A stretch of 64,000 nucleotides of DNA, taken from Tetraselmis striata (lineage: Eukaryota; Chlorophyta; Chlorodendrophyceae; Chlorodendrales; Chlorodendraceae). The stretch is from the NCBI GenBank assembly GCA_006384855.1, contig VCJN01000067.1:27861-91860 (forward strand). Reading direction: 5' to 3'. Made by a program: the position numbers and the translations under genes. The notes below the pieces were generated by a model that worked only from the letters and a program-made list of their open reading frames with translations, was not told where the DNA came from and searched no databases. Positions 40,674-54,300 of this stretch are shown here, one piece after another. The first letter of the stretch is position 1. Every line of letters begins with the position of its first letter.

Positions 40674-41327
40674 TTGTCACATGCTCTTGCCCCACGTGTG
40701 GTATTGACCCCTTGCTTGTGGCTTCGCTCTACGGATGGCTCGAACCGGAACGCCACGGATTTCGTCGTGGATCATCTGCCCATCTGCCCCGTCGCGAACT
40801 ACAAGCACCGCATGCATACCGCTTTGAAAAATCTGCGGGCTTCCGTGGCGATTGAAGCGGGGGCGGTGCTCGACCGGGACCGCTCGGGAGTCGGCGAAAT
40901 GACCCTTGAGACGAGTGGGCTGCAGCGCCCAGCGGACCCCTCGCGGCCGTCATATTTGACGCTGGCGGCGGGGTGGGGAGGGGGGGCGTGCGATTTCGCG
41001 TGCATGTCCTCCACGACCCCCACTTGGCGCAACGACCCCCGGTGGTGCACCCTGGGGATCGTGGCGACCGAGGCGGAGCGCAACAAGCTAGTTGCGGACC
41101 GGGCCGCGTCTTCCGCCCCGGTGCAGGGTGTTCACCGGTACTACCCTTTTGTGGTTGAGGATCGCGGCCGCCTCGGAAAATCCGCTTTAACGGCGGTCTA
41201 CATCTTCACGGTGCTACTTGTTGTGCGCAACTTCCCCGGCGGTCCTTTCGCCCCGACTTCATGCTTCATTCGTGGTCAGGCCGTCCAGTCAGGCTCTTCG
41301 AAACGTTGTTGCCAGCCACCCCGCTGA
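40674..41327 (+). pseudogene. LINE-C C-terminal fragment
   Basis: The frame includes STDGSNRNATDFVVDHLPI, YKHRMHTALKNLRASVAIEA, LQRPADPSR and HRYYPFVVEDRGRLGKSAL. The RPAD segment and the final PFVVE-GR-G signature are typical of the C-terminal regions of algal and oomycete non-LTR retrotransposon proteins, after the reverse transcriptase. The RT itself is missing, so the copy is 5'-truncated near 40640. It is followed by the matching 3' UTR. Confidence 0.55.
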
Positions 41328-41384
41328 GTTCCACCATCACATGTCACGCACGCAGCGGGGGTTGTTGCAGCGAGTCTAAGCTTG

Positions 41385-41590
41385 CGTGCATGCCTGGTAC
41401 ATTGGGCGGCATTCTCTCGGCCGGAGTGCAGACGGCCAAGTCTGATGCGTCTGCCCGTGCTCATTCCGCACCCTCTTCTGGTGCTGTTTCCTAGTGCAAT
41501 TGTTGTATTGGACGTTTCCTATAATATTGGCTTTTGGGATGGTTTCCTGATCGCCTTTTGCAGTTAGCTCATGTAACTACGGGTATACTA
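41385..41590 (+). mobile_element. LINE-C 3' UTR
   Basis: Direct counterpart of the inverted fragment at 15090-15300, ending gcagttagctcatgtaac. Confidence 0.6.
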
Positions 41591-41602
41591 CTAGGTACAT
41601 AT

Positions 41603-41870
41603 CTTGTCCGCTCGGTTGAGCGGTCGTCTCGCACGCGAGACGTCCCGGGTTCGATTCATGGCCGATGCATTTTCGGCAATATCTATCATCCCGGCATGTC
41701 CTGCGTTTCCCCGGTTGATGCATTAGTCCTTCGGGGCTCGACTGAGGCAATGGTCTACGGGCTATGCCAGACCTACGACTGCAGTTGGCGCAAGAGGTCA
41801 AGTACCGGGGCGGCTTCGGCCGATGTCCCGGGGCGAACTTAACTTTTACTTTTACTACTACCGTACCCGG
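41603..41870 (+). mobile_element. tRNA-like SINE candidate
   Basis: 41603-41671 looks like a decayed tRNA: D-arm gctcggttgagcggtcg (A-box-like, 41611-41627), anticodon-arm palindrome gtctcgcacgcgagac, and B box gggttcgattc (41647-41657). The T stem pairs poorly, so it is not a working tRNA. About 200 bp of body follow, ending in aacttttacttttactacta. Polymerase III boxes plus an oligo tail suggest a SINE. Confidence 0.4.
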
Positions 41871-42387
41871 TACCTGGGAGTCTGCTCGACGGCGCGTTAG
41901 CATCATCCCGTGATGTACATTTGGCGCTGTACCTGTAGTAGGTCCCTGCGGCTTGATGAAATATATTCAGCAATCATGCGAATGCAAACCGAAAACTATG
42001 GTGCATATCCAAGTATTCCACACGCCGTTGGGCCGCGGGTGTAGCTGGCACGCTACTCGCAGGCTACCGAGCGAGCGAAAAGATGGGGTCCACGGTGAGC
42101 AGGACGGGCAGCCTTGCGCGCGCCGCGCGGTGCCGAGATAGTGCAGCCGCGGCAAAACTGCCACAGACACACCCGCCGCTCCTCCCGAGAGCGCCCGCAC
42201 CGACTGCAATCCATCCTTTGCCGGGTGTGCAAGCTGCGACGCAACACCTGCCGCTGGAACACTGGACGAAGACATTCATCAGAGAAGACCTCTCACTACC
42301 AGCCGAAGCGCGCGGGAGGCGGGGCTTTGTGCCGCCGCCGCCGCTTAACGCTACTAGATAAGGCCTGTCGGCGTCGAGTGCCTCGAC
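41871..42387. other. upstream region of the giant secreted-protein gene
   Basis: No supported coding sequence. A frame at 42083-42361 is open but low-complexity. A weak TATA-like aatatattc lies at about 41959, over 400 bp before the start codon. Confidence 0.35.
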
Positions 42388-45300
42388 ATGGCGAAGCCCA
42401 GCCGGCAGGCGCAGGGCCGCGGCCCCGCCGCGCTGTCCCTCGCCCTGGCTGTGCTCCTGGCAGCCTCAAGCGTCGTTGACGGTGAGCACCCTCCGCCCCA
42501 TCTTCCGCTTCCACTGTGCCTACCCCCTCTTCGCCCCGCGGCCGGCGCGGCCCCGGGAAGGGTTTCCTAAATCAGGATGCAGCGCCCACGCATGTCGTTA
42601 CAGTACTTAGTGCCTGATTGTACGCATCGTCGGCGCCGGGGGCGTGCGATCTGCAACTTTTGTACACGTAGTAAGTAGCCCGGGGAGACGCCGTGTCGAT
42701 GCTACCGGGTTGGCACATGCCGACGCACCGATGATGCTCCCAACATACTTTCGGCCAGGCCGCGCGGCGCGGGGCACCACGTCGGCAGGATTTACTTAAA
42801 GCGTTGCCGATCGGACCGGCCGGTTGCGGAGTCTTCCGCCCGTGCCCCTTGGGCCGTCGAGTGGTCCGCATGCCGGGCGGCTGCGGGCGCACACACGGGG
42901 CCTTCCATCTCCCGTAGTTAACACAGAGTATGAAGATATGTAGTCCTTCGGCCCAGGGCTCGACAGAGCGCGGACGCGGCAGATGCGGGTAGTTGCAGCC
43001 CAGCATGGCCTCCGTGTCACCGCGCAGTAGTGCTTACAGAAACCAGCTGAAACCTGAGACACGATCCGCGCGGCCGTTGCTCGCTCGAGTCGTCCGATCT
43101 CAGCGACCTGCCCCGAACCACGTGCGTGGCGTCGCTTCCCGTGGGTGGGCTGCTTGCCGGCCTGCCGTTTGCCTTGGCTCCTCGCCGCATCAACAGCGCG
43201 AGTGACTGTAGTTTCCGCCTGTTCAAATAACCTGCACCGCTTAAACACTGCCCTGCGGAACGGCCCATCGGCCGGCAGGTAAAAGCGGCGGGAGGGACGG
43301 CGCCCCGGTTGGGGGGGGGGGGGGGGGGGCGGGGGGCGGGGGGCGGGGCGGGGGGAGCAGCGGCCTCACGGCCATAACTGGGCCTTAATATACACACCAC
43401 CACTCGGCTGCCGTCACCCCGCGGCTGCATGCACCGGCTGCTGCTTGTGTGTCGCCTTCTGCTGGGCGTCATTGTGATTTTCATACAGTACGGGTACGTA
43501 TCCAGAAAATTATTGTGTATCCCGTCTGCTCGGCGCGCCGGCGGGGCCGCGACTCCCCCCCCCCCCCCCTTTTCGGCGTGGCGAGAAAGTCGGCGCAAGC
43601 TTCACACGGTTGCGATGTCACCCCTTCACAAGGTCTTCGCATTCTCGCTTGCTGCTGACCGCTGTAACCCCCCCCCCCCCCTCTTCAGCGACACACTTCC
43701 GCTACGGCACCATATCGTGGGTGCCGCGCTCGTGCGGAGCCGGCAACACGCACGACGTCAGCCAGCCCTCGGACGAGAGCAACTGCAGCCCCTCAATCTC
43801 TGGCGGCGTGGTCGTCGAGTTCAACGTGAAGCTCGCCTTCCGCCGCGACTACACTTGGGGCGAGTTCTTCGGCGAGGAGTGGTCGAACCAGGTCGACATC
43901 AGTAACAACCCGAGCTACCGCGCCAGGGATGGCAGCGGCCTCTTCCAGCAGTTTTCGCTGCCGGCCGGCCAGCCCGTCACCTACTTCCAGACCCAGTTTG
44001 ACCAGGGCCTGTGGCGCATCCGGTTCCCCTCCGGCTATGGATCTACCTACCAGCCGATGCCTGCCAGCTCTGTCACCACCAGCTTCGTCGCCGGTGCCCC
44101 CCCCCCCCTTCTCCTTCTCCACGACATAAAACCCTGGAGAGTTCTCACCCAATTTTATCCAGTTGTTTTCCCCATGCATTTATGAATATATACCAAGGAG
44201 ACCGCATGTTTCTGAAAGTCGTCCTTCCTTTAGCCACACTGACACGCATCTGCAACCTCTCCAGGTCTATCCGATGGAAGCGGCCGGCTGTGCGCCAACC
44301 CATACGATGACGGCCTGCTCCCGCAGTGCAACGGCACGACATCGGTGGCCACAGGGACGGACATTGACCCGCGTACTGGCGGCCAGATTGCGTACTTGCC
44401 CTACCTGGTGGGCGTTACCGGCCCTTCCGGCACAGTACCTGCAGGAATGGGTGCCACATGCACATGCAGCGCTGCTGAGCTTGCCGCGAACTTCGGCTCG
44501 TGCCCCAGCGGCACGTGCACCGTGGACTGCACCACCACTGCGCAGAGCCCCGCGTACCTGGGAGGTGCCAGCATCTGCGCTCCCTGGGCATACTCATTTG
44601 GCTTTTTCACCGGCATCGAGGGCACCGTCGCCAACGGCAGTCCCGACTACTCAAAGACCCTGGAGATTGAGCTGAACGAGATCAACATGAACACCGCCTC
44701 CAAGATTGGCAACTTCATTGCCGGCGAGGGCAATGTGCAGGTGCAGTATCCGACGGCCGTGGACGGGGAAGACCCCTGGGTGGCGTTCTTCACCGGTGGC
44801 GACCGCATTGGCCGCGCAAGTGGACAGCTTCAGAACAACTATGGTGGCCGCTTCCGCCTGGAGATCAGCGTCAACCTCGAGTGCCACACCGCAAATCGCT
44901 GCTGGCAAAAAAGCCCGCGCGCGACGTCTATTCCCGTGGTCCCCATCCCATACACGGAGCGCAACGGCAACAGCCTGTATGATGTCAACTTTGCCACCAT
45001 TCGTATTGCGGCGTACGACCCTGACATCGGCGACGTGGTCTACTACTTCCATGCCAGCAACCGCAAGTATGGTGTGCTCGTGGGTCATGGCATCCCTGAG
45101 GGCGACTACCCAAACAACCCCACGCCCGCGGAGTACAACGCTGCGCGCAATTCCGTTCTCGACCAGGAGTGCAACAACGACTGCACGCAGTGCCCCAGCC
45201 CTCTCTTGCTCACCGGCCCCGGCAACACCGTGGAGTCCATCGAGAACTTCTGCGAGCAGTATCCTGTTTGGACGACCGCCAACGTGGGCCAGCACACCGC

Positions 45301-48300
45301 AGGCCCGCCGGAGCGCATGATGATCGACCCCTTCACTGGTGTGGTGCACTGGCAGACTGGCAGGAGCCCCTTCCTGGATGACACCCCCAACCCGGCGCTC
45401 GGCACCGGAGGCTACACCGTGCCCGACTACCCTGTGGACTGGGAGGCACCTGGCGGCACAGGCACGCCCTACTACTGGGAGCAAAAGGGCGGGATGTATG
45501 ATGGCTATGTCTATGACAAGAAGAACTTTGAGTACAAGAAGTACAGCGAGTACAGCAAGTGCGAGTCCACAGCCGGCGCCGAATACAGCGGACTGACCTG
45601 CACCACCCCCAGCCTGACCCCCGGCTTCTACAACCTGGTGCTCGACATCCGCAGCCAGAGTGGCGACTCGTGCCTGTTCCGGGACCTCACGGTCCCCGTG
45701 AACGAGCGCTGCATGAGCCTGGAGGACATCATCAGCGAGAGCAACAACCCCCTGAGGGTGGAGATGACCGACCCGCTGCGTGGTATCTACACTCCCTCGC
45801 CCGGCCAGGTGCCCACCATGCAGAGCAGCCAGCGCGGCTACAACACCATCCCGCTGGACTTCCTGATCTACCTGTACCCCAGCATGGCGATGTGCCACAA
45901 CTGCAACGGCAGCGACACCGCCGCAGGCGCCTACGTGGGCGACGGCATTGTGACCTACCGCGACTCAACCGGCACCTACGGCCATGACGTGACACAGAGC
46001 ACGGTCGCCCCCCCCAACGTGGACAAGTACCACCACAAGCCGCTGTACCAGGGCACTGGCCGCTGCATCATCTGCGGCGGCAGCGAGACCAACAGCAGCC
46101 AGATCTTTGATCCCAACGTCTGCAACAACTGCCTCGAGCCCAACATCGCCACCTGCGTGTACAACACCCGCCCCTTCTGGATCAACAAGGACTACTCGCT
46201 CAACAACGACCCCTACACGCCTGCACCTGTGGGCTGGGGGCCCAGCGACACCTACCCCTCGGGCAACCCTGCCGATGGTCTCACAGCTTGGGGTAACCTG
46301 GCGCCTGCCCAGGTCACCGCCTTCAAGGGCGCTGTCGTGGAGTTTGATCTTGTGGCTGGCGATGAGGATGAGTGTGTGGAGCTGTTTATCTATGACACCG
46401 GCTTGTACAGAGCCCAGGAACTGGACTTCTGCAACCCCAACGTCAACCCCAGCGGCTCAAACGCCGACGCATGCGCCGTGCTGGACCCGGGCGGCCGCCC
46501 CGGCATTCTGGATGACCTGCCATCAGACATTGATGCCAGCCTTGACATGTTTGACATGTACCTGGGCCCCCACCAGGCTGCGTATGTGCCCGGCTTCAAT
46601 GACACCACCAAGCCTGCTGTTCTGGGCGAGCCCGGCAAGACTGTGCGCCGCAGCTTCCGCTGGCCTGCCGTCACTGCGTGGCCTGCCAACATCGAGTCCG
46701 ATTACGACCCGCGCCCGGTGGACAGCACCGTCTGCTTTGTCGCGTTCGACGGCTACCTGTTTTCCGATTTCCGCTGTGTCCGCATCACGCTCAACACCCA
46801 GCAGCAGATCTACTGGAGCGACCGCCGCCCTGGCCTGGACCCCGCCAACGTGTGGAACGTGGTGCAGGACCAGCCCGGCTTCAACACCGGAACCTACACG
46901 GACGTGGTGGACGGCGTCTCCGTCAACATCACCGCGCCGGTGACGTACGCCAACCAGACCCGCATGGTCGTCAACGTGGGCGACATGATCACCTTTGACG
47001 TGCAGGCCAAGCAGGCAAGTGGCTACGACCCGCTGGACATTTTTGTGAGCCAGGGTGTGCTCCCCGAGGGCTCAACCTTTGAGAAGAGTGCCACCATCGA
47101 CAACGACCCCGTGCGCTACACCTTCAGCTGGCGCCCCACCAAGGGCCAGGAGTGCGAGTACCGCATCTGCTTCCTCGCTTCCAACATCCGCGGCATGGAG
47201 TATCCCATGGTGGTGGGCTACGGTGACCTCGTCACCCGCGGCGGCCCGAGCGCACCCAGCGTGAGAGAGTACAGGCCCAGTGATTCGACCTCCGCAACCG
47301 CGCCGTTCGTGGATGAGCGATGCTACACCATTGAGGTCACCGACTCTTCCGCCTACCTTGCGGACGGTGCCTACATTGATGTCGACAGCGGCGCCGATGC
47401 GGTGGTGTCGGCGCTTGACAGCGACTGCGGCTATTCCATCGGCGGCTGGTTCTTCCCAGAGGAGGTCACCAACGACATGGCGATCTTCACCCTGGGCCAT
47501 GACACCGCCGGCGCGCTGACCCCCGTGCACCAGCTGCGCTGGATCAACGACCTGCTGAGCGACGACATCATGGTCGGCACTGACTCTGTGCCCACGGTCA
47601 ACACTGGCACCCTCTACCGCTCGCTCGCCTTCTACGAAAACGGTGCTCGCATCCTGAGCACGCCTCCCGTGGCGTGCGACGGGGAGTGGCATTACTTCTA
47701 CGCCACCGTTGGCGATGACAACATGCTGACCCTCTACCTTGACGGCGTCCAGCTCATGCTGGCGGCTGCTGGCGACCGCCACGAGTTTGCTGACCCCCCG
47801 ATGGCAATGGGCGCCGTGACAGCCTTTGGCAACGTGGTGCCTGCAGGCGCCGCCCCGGTGCTGCGCTTCGGCGCAGACAGCCTCGGTGTGGAGTACGACG
47901 GATGGCTCAACGATGTGCGCGTGTACAGCCGCGCATTGACGTCTGCTGAGGTGGGCGCCCAGATGTACGCCACGTGCAGCAACGATGACGCCGCCCGCGA
48001 TATGGGTGCGTGCCTGGCCCTGGAGGACCCCGCGATGGCGGCTGCCGCCCGCGAGGGCCTCGAGCTCTGGCTCAACTTCAACGATGCCAACAACGCCAAC
48101 CCCACCCGCACTGCCAGCGCTGATGGCCACGTCCACGGCAGCACCCTCACCGACGGCCTCCCCGCGGACTCGTCCTACAGCGTGTACCTGTCGTGCAGCA
48201 CCACGCGCGACACCCGCGACCTGGTTGACTTTGGCGGCGTCTACGAGTATTGTAACGACTACCAGTCGCTCATGGGAAGCCGCACCGACTACCAGCCCGA

Positions 48301-51300
48301 CATGTACAGCGAGGCCTTCCGCACGACCAACCTGCCACAGTGCCCGGAGCACATGTGCTATGCCAAGGAGGGCCCCGCCGCGGGCGCCGGCCTGTCGCTT
48401 GCCGCTGGCAGCGAGCTGGTCTGCAGCTACCAGTGCTCCGACACGGACAACAGCTTCCACGGCGCCGGCTTCTCGACCACCCTCCCGGTGCAGCTGGGCC
48501 TCGCAACGCAGACCGCCCCTTTCGTGAGCAGCGAGATCACCACCGGCAACTGGCAGGTGGTCGGCAGCCTGCTGGAGATGGACAGCCCCTACGGCCCGTA
48601 CCGCGGCGAGATGAGCATGGCCGGCGTCGCCATGTCTGACAAGAGCGGCAAGGTTGGGCGCACCGCCTCGGCTGTCATCCCGCCTGGCGCCACCGCCACC
48701 GTGGAGTACAAGGTGTCGCCGCAGTTTGGGGCATGCCCCGCGACCCCCGTGCCCAACGTGGTGCACGTGGACGGTGGCCAGCAGGTCGTGATCCGCGGCT
48801 CCAACTTTGCCGAGAGCGCCACGCTTGCCTGCCACTGGGGCGGCATGGGCTCCACCCCCGCCCGCGTTGTGGAGTACGACAGCCGCGGCAGTTTGCGCCG
48901 CCCGTCTGCCGTGGCGTGTACCGCGCCCGGCGGCTACGGCGCGGCCACTGCCGCCGCCCTGGAGGTCTCAAACAACGGCGCAGACTTCAGCGACTTTGGC
49001 ATCCCCGTGTACTTCACCGAGTCAGCCGCCTACTTTGACGGGACCGAGCTTGTGGAGGTGGACCCCACCGGCGCCGCGTGGCTGGACGGCGGCCTCTCGC
49101 TGGGCGCGTGGTTCAACATGCACGAGCCGCCGCCGACCCGCTTTAACGGCCTGCCGTTGGTCAAGCCCGTGACGCTGTTTGCGCTCGAGTGGGACGACGG
49201 CGGCGCCAACGACGAGCACCTCGCGGTCGGCTACAATGTCAACGGCCTCAACGGCCACCAGCTGGAGGTGCTCCGCAACGGCGCCGTGGCAATGGCGCCC
49301 GTCGAGGGGCAGCTGTCCATCGAGCAGGGCACCAGCGGCTGGCACCACGTGATGGTCACGCTGACGCCTGAGGGCGAGCTGACCCTGTTTCTGGACGGTG
49401 CCGCCTCGGGTAGCGTCAACGTCACCATGCCTGATGCCGCGTCTGCCAAGCTCTGGGTCGGCGGACGCGTGGGCGACAACCCCACGCAGTCCGGCACCAC
49501 CATGGCCCAGTACTCTGAGTTTGTGGGCTACATGGACAAGCTTGCCATGTTTGGCCGCCCCCTCGCGGCCTGCGAGGTCGGCGCCTTCATGTGGGGAAAT
49601 GCCACGCGCAGCTACGGCTGCCCCGGCGGCTCGACCGAGGCACCCATGGCCGCCAGCTACATGCCACTGCCCGGCGGCCTGATCGCGCACTTTGGCTTCG
49701 ATGGCCGCTACTATGAGCACGGATCCAAGCTGACCACGCCCGGCGGGTTCGACGTGTACGCGTGGGACCCCGTGTCTGCGCGCTACTCCACCCAGGTCTC
49801 GGTGGGCGAGGGCTGGATGGAGCCCGTCGGCGACGGCGTGCTGCTCGGCAGCATGGGCATGAGCGACGGCAACCTCGTGGGCGACACGCTGCAGTACGGA
49901 GGCATGCTTGACGTCACCGTTAACGCCACCACGCTGCCCGGCCTCGGCTTTGTGACGACGCCCTACCTGCCGCCCAGCTTCAACGCCGCGCGCCGCAAGG
50001 TGTGCGGCAACGTGCGCATTGCCGTCGGCAGCCGCCTGGAGGCGACTGACACCGCCGCGCAGTCGCTCAGCCAGGTCGGCAACTTCATGTATGCGGATGT
50101 CAACGGCATGGACCTCGACGCCACCGGCTACTCCGGCACCACCCTGCCCGAGGTCGTCGCGGAGCCGGCCCCGGTGCCCAATCGCTGCGAGCAGCACCAC
50201 CCCTTCCTGAGCACCCGCATGGTGCCGGTGGAGGGCCTGGCCTTGCCGGAGCCCTACGTTGCCCCGGTGGAGAGCTGCGTGGAGCAGGGCGCCACCGTCT
50301 TTGGCTTTGGCTTTGCCAAGTCCAAGTGGCTGCGCTGCATGCAGGGCGATGCGGAGGGCGAGCTGTCCCCCACGGCGGCCCACTTCATCAATGCGGCTGA
50401 GGTGCGCTGCTCGACGGCGCCCACCGACCTGCCCTACCACTACAAGTTTGCGGTGTCCAACAACTACGTGGCGGACTCTGGCTGTGAGGACGCCCCCGAG
50501 CCGGTGGCGGCCGAGACGCCCGAGCACCTGTACACCAAGGACGCCAGCCTCTTCTTTGACGGCGAGCACACCTACGTGGTCAACAACAACGGCCTGAGCG
50601 ACGGCCTGAATAACACCGGCGTCACCTTTGGTGCCTGGTTCTTCCCAACGCGCGCGCTGGTGCCCCCAGGCAATGCCGAGGAGCAGGAGCCCGTGGTCGC
50701 ATTCAGCACCGAGTGCGGCAGCGTGGTGCCCGTGTTCAACAGTGCGGACGGCGCCCCGCCCACCGCCGTCGTGGTGGGCGCCACTTATGTCAACGGCCGA
50801 GTGTGCCTCACCTCGGACCTGCCCTACTACTCGCAGCACGACATCCCCGCTCACCCCGAGCTCGACCTGCCCACCAAGTGGGACGCGACGTACGGCCTGC
50901 TGGACAGCGCTAACGCGAGCCTGTGCCTGCCTGCCGACCCCGGCATGTGGCACTACGTGGAGGTGTCGGTCGCGCCCAAGGAGATTCTGATGGATATCCC
51001 CAGCGACGAGCCCAAGGTAAGCTACATCGCCACCCTTAAGGTGGACGGCCTCAAGCTCGGCGTCGGCCCCAACGGCGCCGGCGACGCCAGCCTGCGCGTG
51101 CCCGCGCTGCCTGTGGACGACGGCGCGTTCTTCGTGGGCGGCGTGCACTGCCCCAGCTCGAGCGCCAGCCCCAGCACCGCCAACCAGAACGCCTGGGAGG
51201 GCCTCGGCACCATGCCGGACCACCACCTTCGCTACTTCCGCGGCATGATCGACGAGGTGCGCGTCTACGCCGGCGTGCAGGGCGAGCTGGACTGGATGGC

Positions 51301-54300
51301 CAAGGCGGCGCCCGCGCCCGAGCTGCTCGCGTACTACACCTTTGCCGTCACCCGCGGCGACAACCAGCGCCGCCAGACGCCGCACTGCGACGAGTTTGTC
51401 GGCGTGGATGCGCCCGCGGACTGCATCGTGGGCGGCGCCTATTTTGCGCGCGCGGTGGAGGAGCACTGGATGACGCAGCCACCCGGGCTGCGCTACAGCG
51501 CGGAGAACCTCGCCACCTTCCCGCGCCCCACCGGCTACCACCCTGTCGCGCGCGGCAGCCCGCTGGCTCCCGCCGTCTACCCCGACCTGGTCACCCATAC
51601 AATCTTTGGCGGCGCCGAGACGTGCGCGACGCCCACCATCAGCGACGCCAGCTACGCCGGCACCAGCGTGAGCCACCAGAACCTGCTGGACGACCCGGCC
51701 AGCTTTCCGCTGGACTACAGCACTGCCACCAAGCACCCGTACGCGCAGCGCGGCCCCACCCGCTTCAACCACTTCCTGCCCAGCGAGCCCGGCGTGGTCA
51801 ACTATCGCCAGGGCCCTGGCGCCGCGTTTGCGGCCGCGGATGCCACCATCTACAAGGGCGCCACGCCCTGTGCCGCGCCGGACTTCCGCTACATGGAGGT
51901 GCCCTGGCACGCCGCGACCCTGGAGGGCGTGGACACCGACGCCTCACCGCTCGACGGCGGCAAGAAGGGTGGCAGTCACTGGCTACAACATCGCGCCCAG
52001 CAAGTGGCTCGCCTGCAAGTGGCGCGGCCTGAAGTACGAGGACATGGAGTTTAGCCTGGATGAGGCCTTTGCGCGCTACGAGTATGTGATTGGCACCGGT
52101 GGGTGGGAGGCGGACATGCCTGGCACCGTGATGTGCGACCTGCCCGGCACCTCCGCCCCTGGCAGCGACTGGCTCAAGGTGCCCGGCGTGGTCGGCCTGC
52201 AGCTGGTCAGCCCCAAGGCGCGCGGCGCGGAGATGGTGATGTTCAAGGAGATGGCGCTGTCCGCGGGCGGCGGCATGCCCACCACCACCGTCGTCGAGTA
52301 TGGTAGCGAGAACTTTCACCACGCGCTGAACCTCGCGTGCCCCGACGGCCTGCGCTTTGACGAGGTGCTCTTTGCCAGCTACGGCCGCCCGGCCCACCGC
52401 TGCAACAAGCAGCGCGTGCGCCAGTGCAACGGCGCCATTGAGACGGTCGGCTGCGACTGGGCCGCCTGGAAGGCCACCAGCGGCTGCGACAGCGACGCGC
52501 GTGCGCACCCCGGCTTCACCGCCGGCATCGTCGCCAGCTACTGCGCCGGCAAGGCCGAGTGCTCCATCCCCGCCAAGGATGAGGTCTTTGGCGACCCCTG
52601 CAGCAGCAAGAACAAGTGGCTGGCGGTCGCGATGACGTGCACGGACCGCTGGGCCGCCAAGGACTACGCGCGTCTGTCGGGCGTGGACGCCAACGCAATG
52701 GGCGCGCTGCTCAACCCGGCCGCCGGCGAGCGCGGGGAGTACAGCTTCAGCGCGTGGGTGAAGCCCGGCAACAAGGTCGGCCGCCAGGCGGTGGCCTCCT
52801 TTGGCTGCACGGACTGCGCCAAAATGAACCGAGGCCTGCTGCAGTGGGTCGGCCTGGAGGAGAACGTGGGCCAGTTTCACTACTACGACGACTACATCAA
52901 CGACGTCGCCATGAAGCGTGAGGACGGCAGCGATATCCTGCTGGCTGCTGGCCAGTGGTACATGGTCACCTGGACCATCATGGCCAACAATGACGGCGCA
53001 CTGTACCTCAACGGCCACAAGGTCGCCAGCTTCTGCACCGCCGCACGCCCGCTTGGCGGCCCCGGCGTCGCGCAGACCGCCACCTTCACGCTCGGCATGG
53101 ACCTCAACGACCACCTCATGCCCGCGGAGTACTTCGCGGGCCTGATCGACGAGGTGCGCGTCTTCAACCGCTCGCTCACCGCCGAGGAGGTCTTTGCCAG
53201 TGCGTACTGGACGCCCGACATGGGCGCCGCGCCGCTCGTGCCATTTGTCGCTGCCTACTGGAAGTTCAACAACCTGGCCGAGCCGAACGCCGCCCTGGCG
53301 ACCGACGAGAGCGGCAACGGCTTCCACCTGATGCTGCCCAGCAGCAGCGTGGACGTGTGGGACCCCGCAAGCCTGGCCTTTGTGGCGCCCGCGCCCGGCG
53401 CGGACGCGCCCAAGCATGTCGAGTACGAGTACCACGGCGGCGCCTGGTTCCCTGCCACCAACGTGGAGCTGGAGCTCGCTGACAGCGCGCCCGCACCGCT
53501 GGGCGGCGAGCTGGCCGAGATGACCCTGTCGGGCGTGAACTACGTCAAGGGCATGAGCCGTGTGTACTACGACGGCGCAGACGTGAGCTCGGACATCCTG
53601 GAGGTCACCTGCGACGCAATCACCATGTTTGTGCCTGCGGCGACCTGCGGCGGCGACGGCGACGCCGCCGTGTCGGCCACCAACGTGGCCGGCGGCCCCG
53701 CGGTGTCGGTGCCGGAGGAGACGGTGGCGCAGGAGGCGACCGTGCCGGACCTGCAGGCCGGCCTCACCTGCTACCTGCCCTTCCTCGGCTCCCCCATGGA
53801 CTGGAGCGGACGCGGCAACGACGCGGAGCTGGTCGACGGCGCGACGCTGACGGCCGACCGCAATGGGCGCGCCGAGGCGGCGTACGCCTTTGACGGTGAC
53901 GACTCGATCGCGGTGCCTGCCTGCGCGCCCGCGGCGCTCAGCGGCAAGACCATCGCCACCGTGGCCATGTGGGTGCGCTACGCCGACGTCGCCTTCCCCG
54001 ACTGCCAGGCGTGCTCGGAGTTTCCCAGCTACGAGGCCGAGATCGGCTTCCGCGGGTGCGTGATGGAGCCGCACGCCATCATGACCAACGCCTGGAAGCT
54101 CATCGCGGGTGTGGCTGCCCCCGATGGCGCCGTCACCGTGTACGTCAACGGCGTGGAGCTGCCCGCCGTGGACGGCCGCCTGCCGGAGTACCTCGACCTG
54201 CTGGCGCGCGTGATGTTGGACACCACTGTCGGGGGCAACGGCTTTGTGGGCGAGATCGACGAGGTGTGGACCTACAGCCGCCCACTGTGCGCCGCCGAGC

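Noticed and set aside
49022-51910. Very long minus-strand open frame (962 codons) opposite the giant gene, and similar ones at 47072-48835 and 51798-54494
   Set aside because: They mirror the codon structure of the GC-rich sense frame, are composed of His/Ala/Gly/Val/Arg-rich nonsense and show no domains, whereas the plus frame has clear folds.
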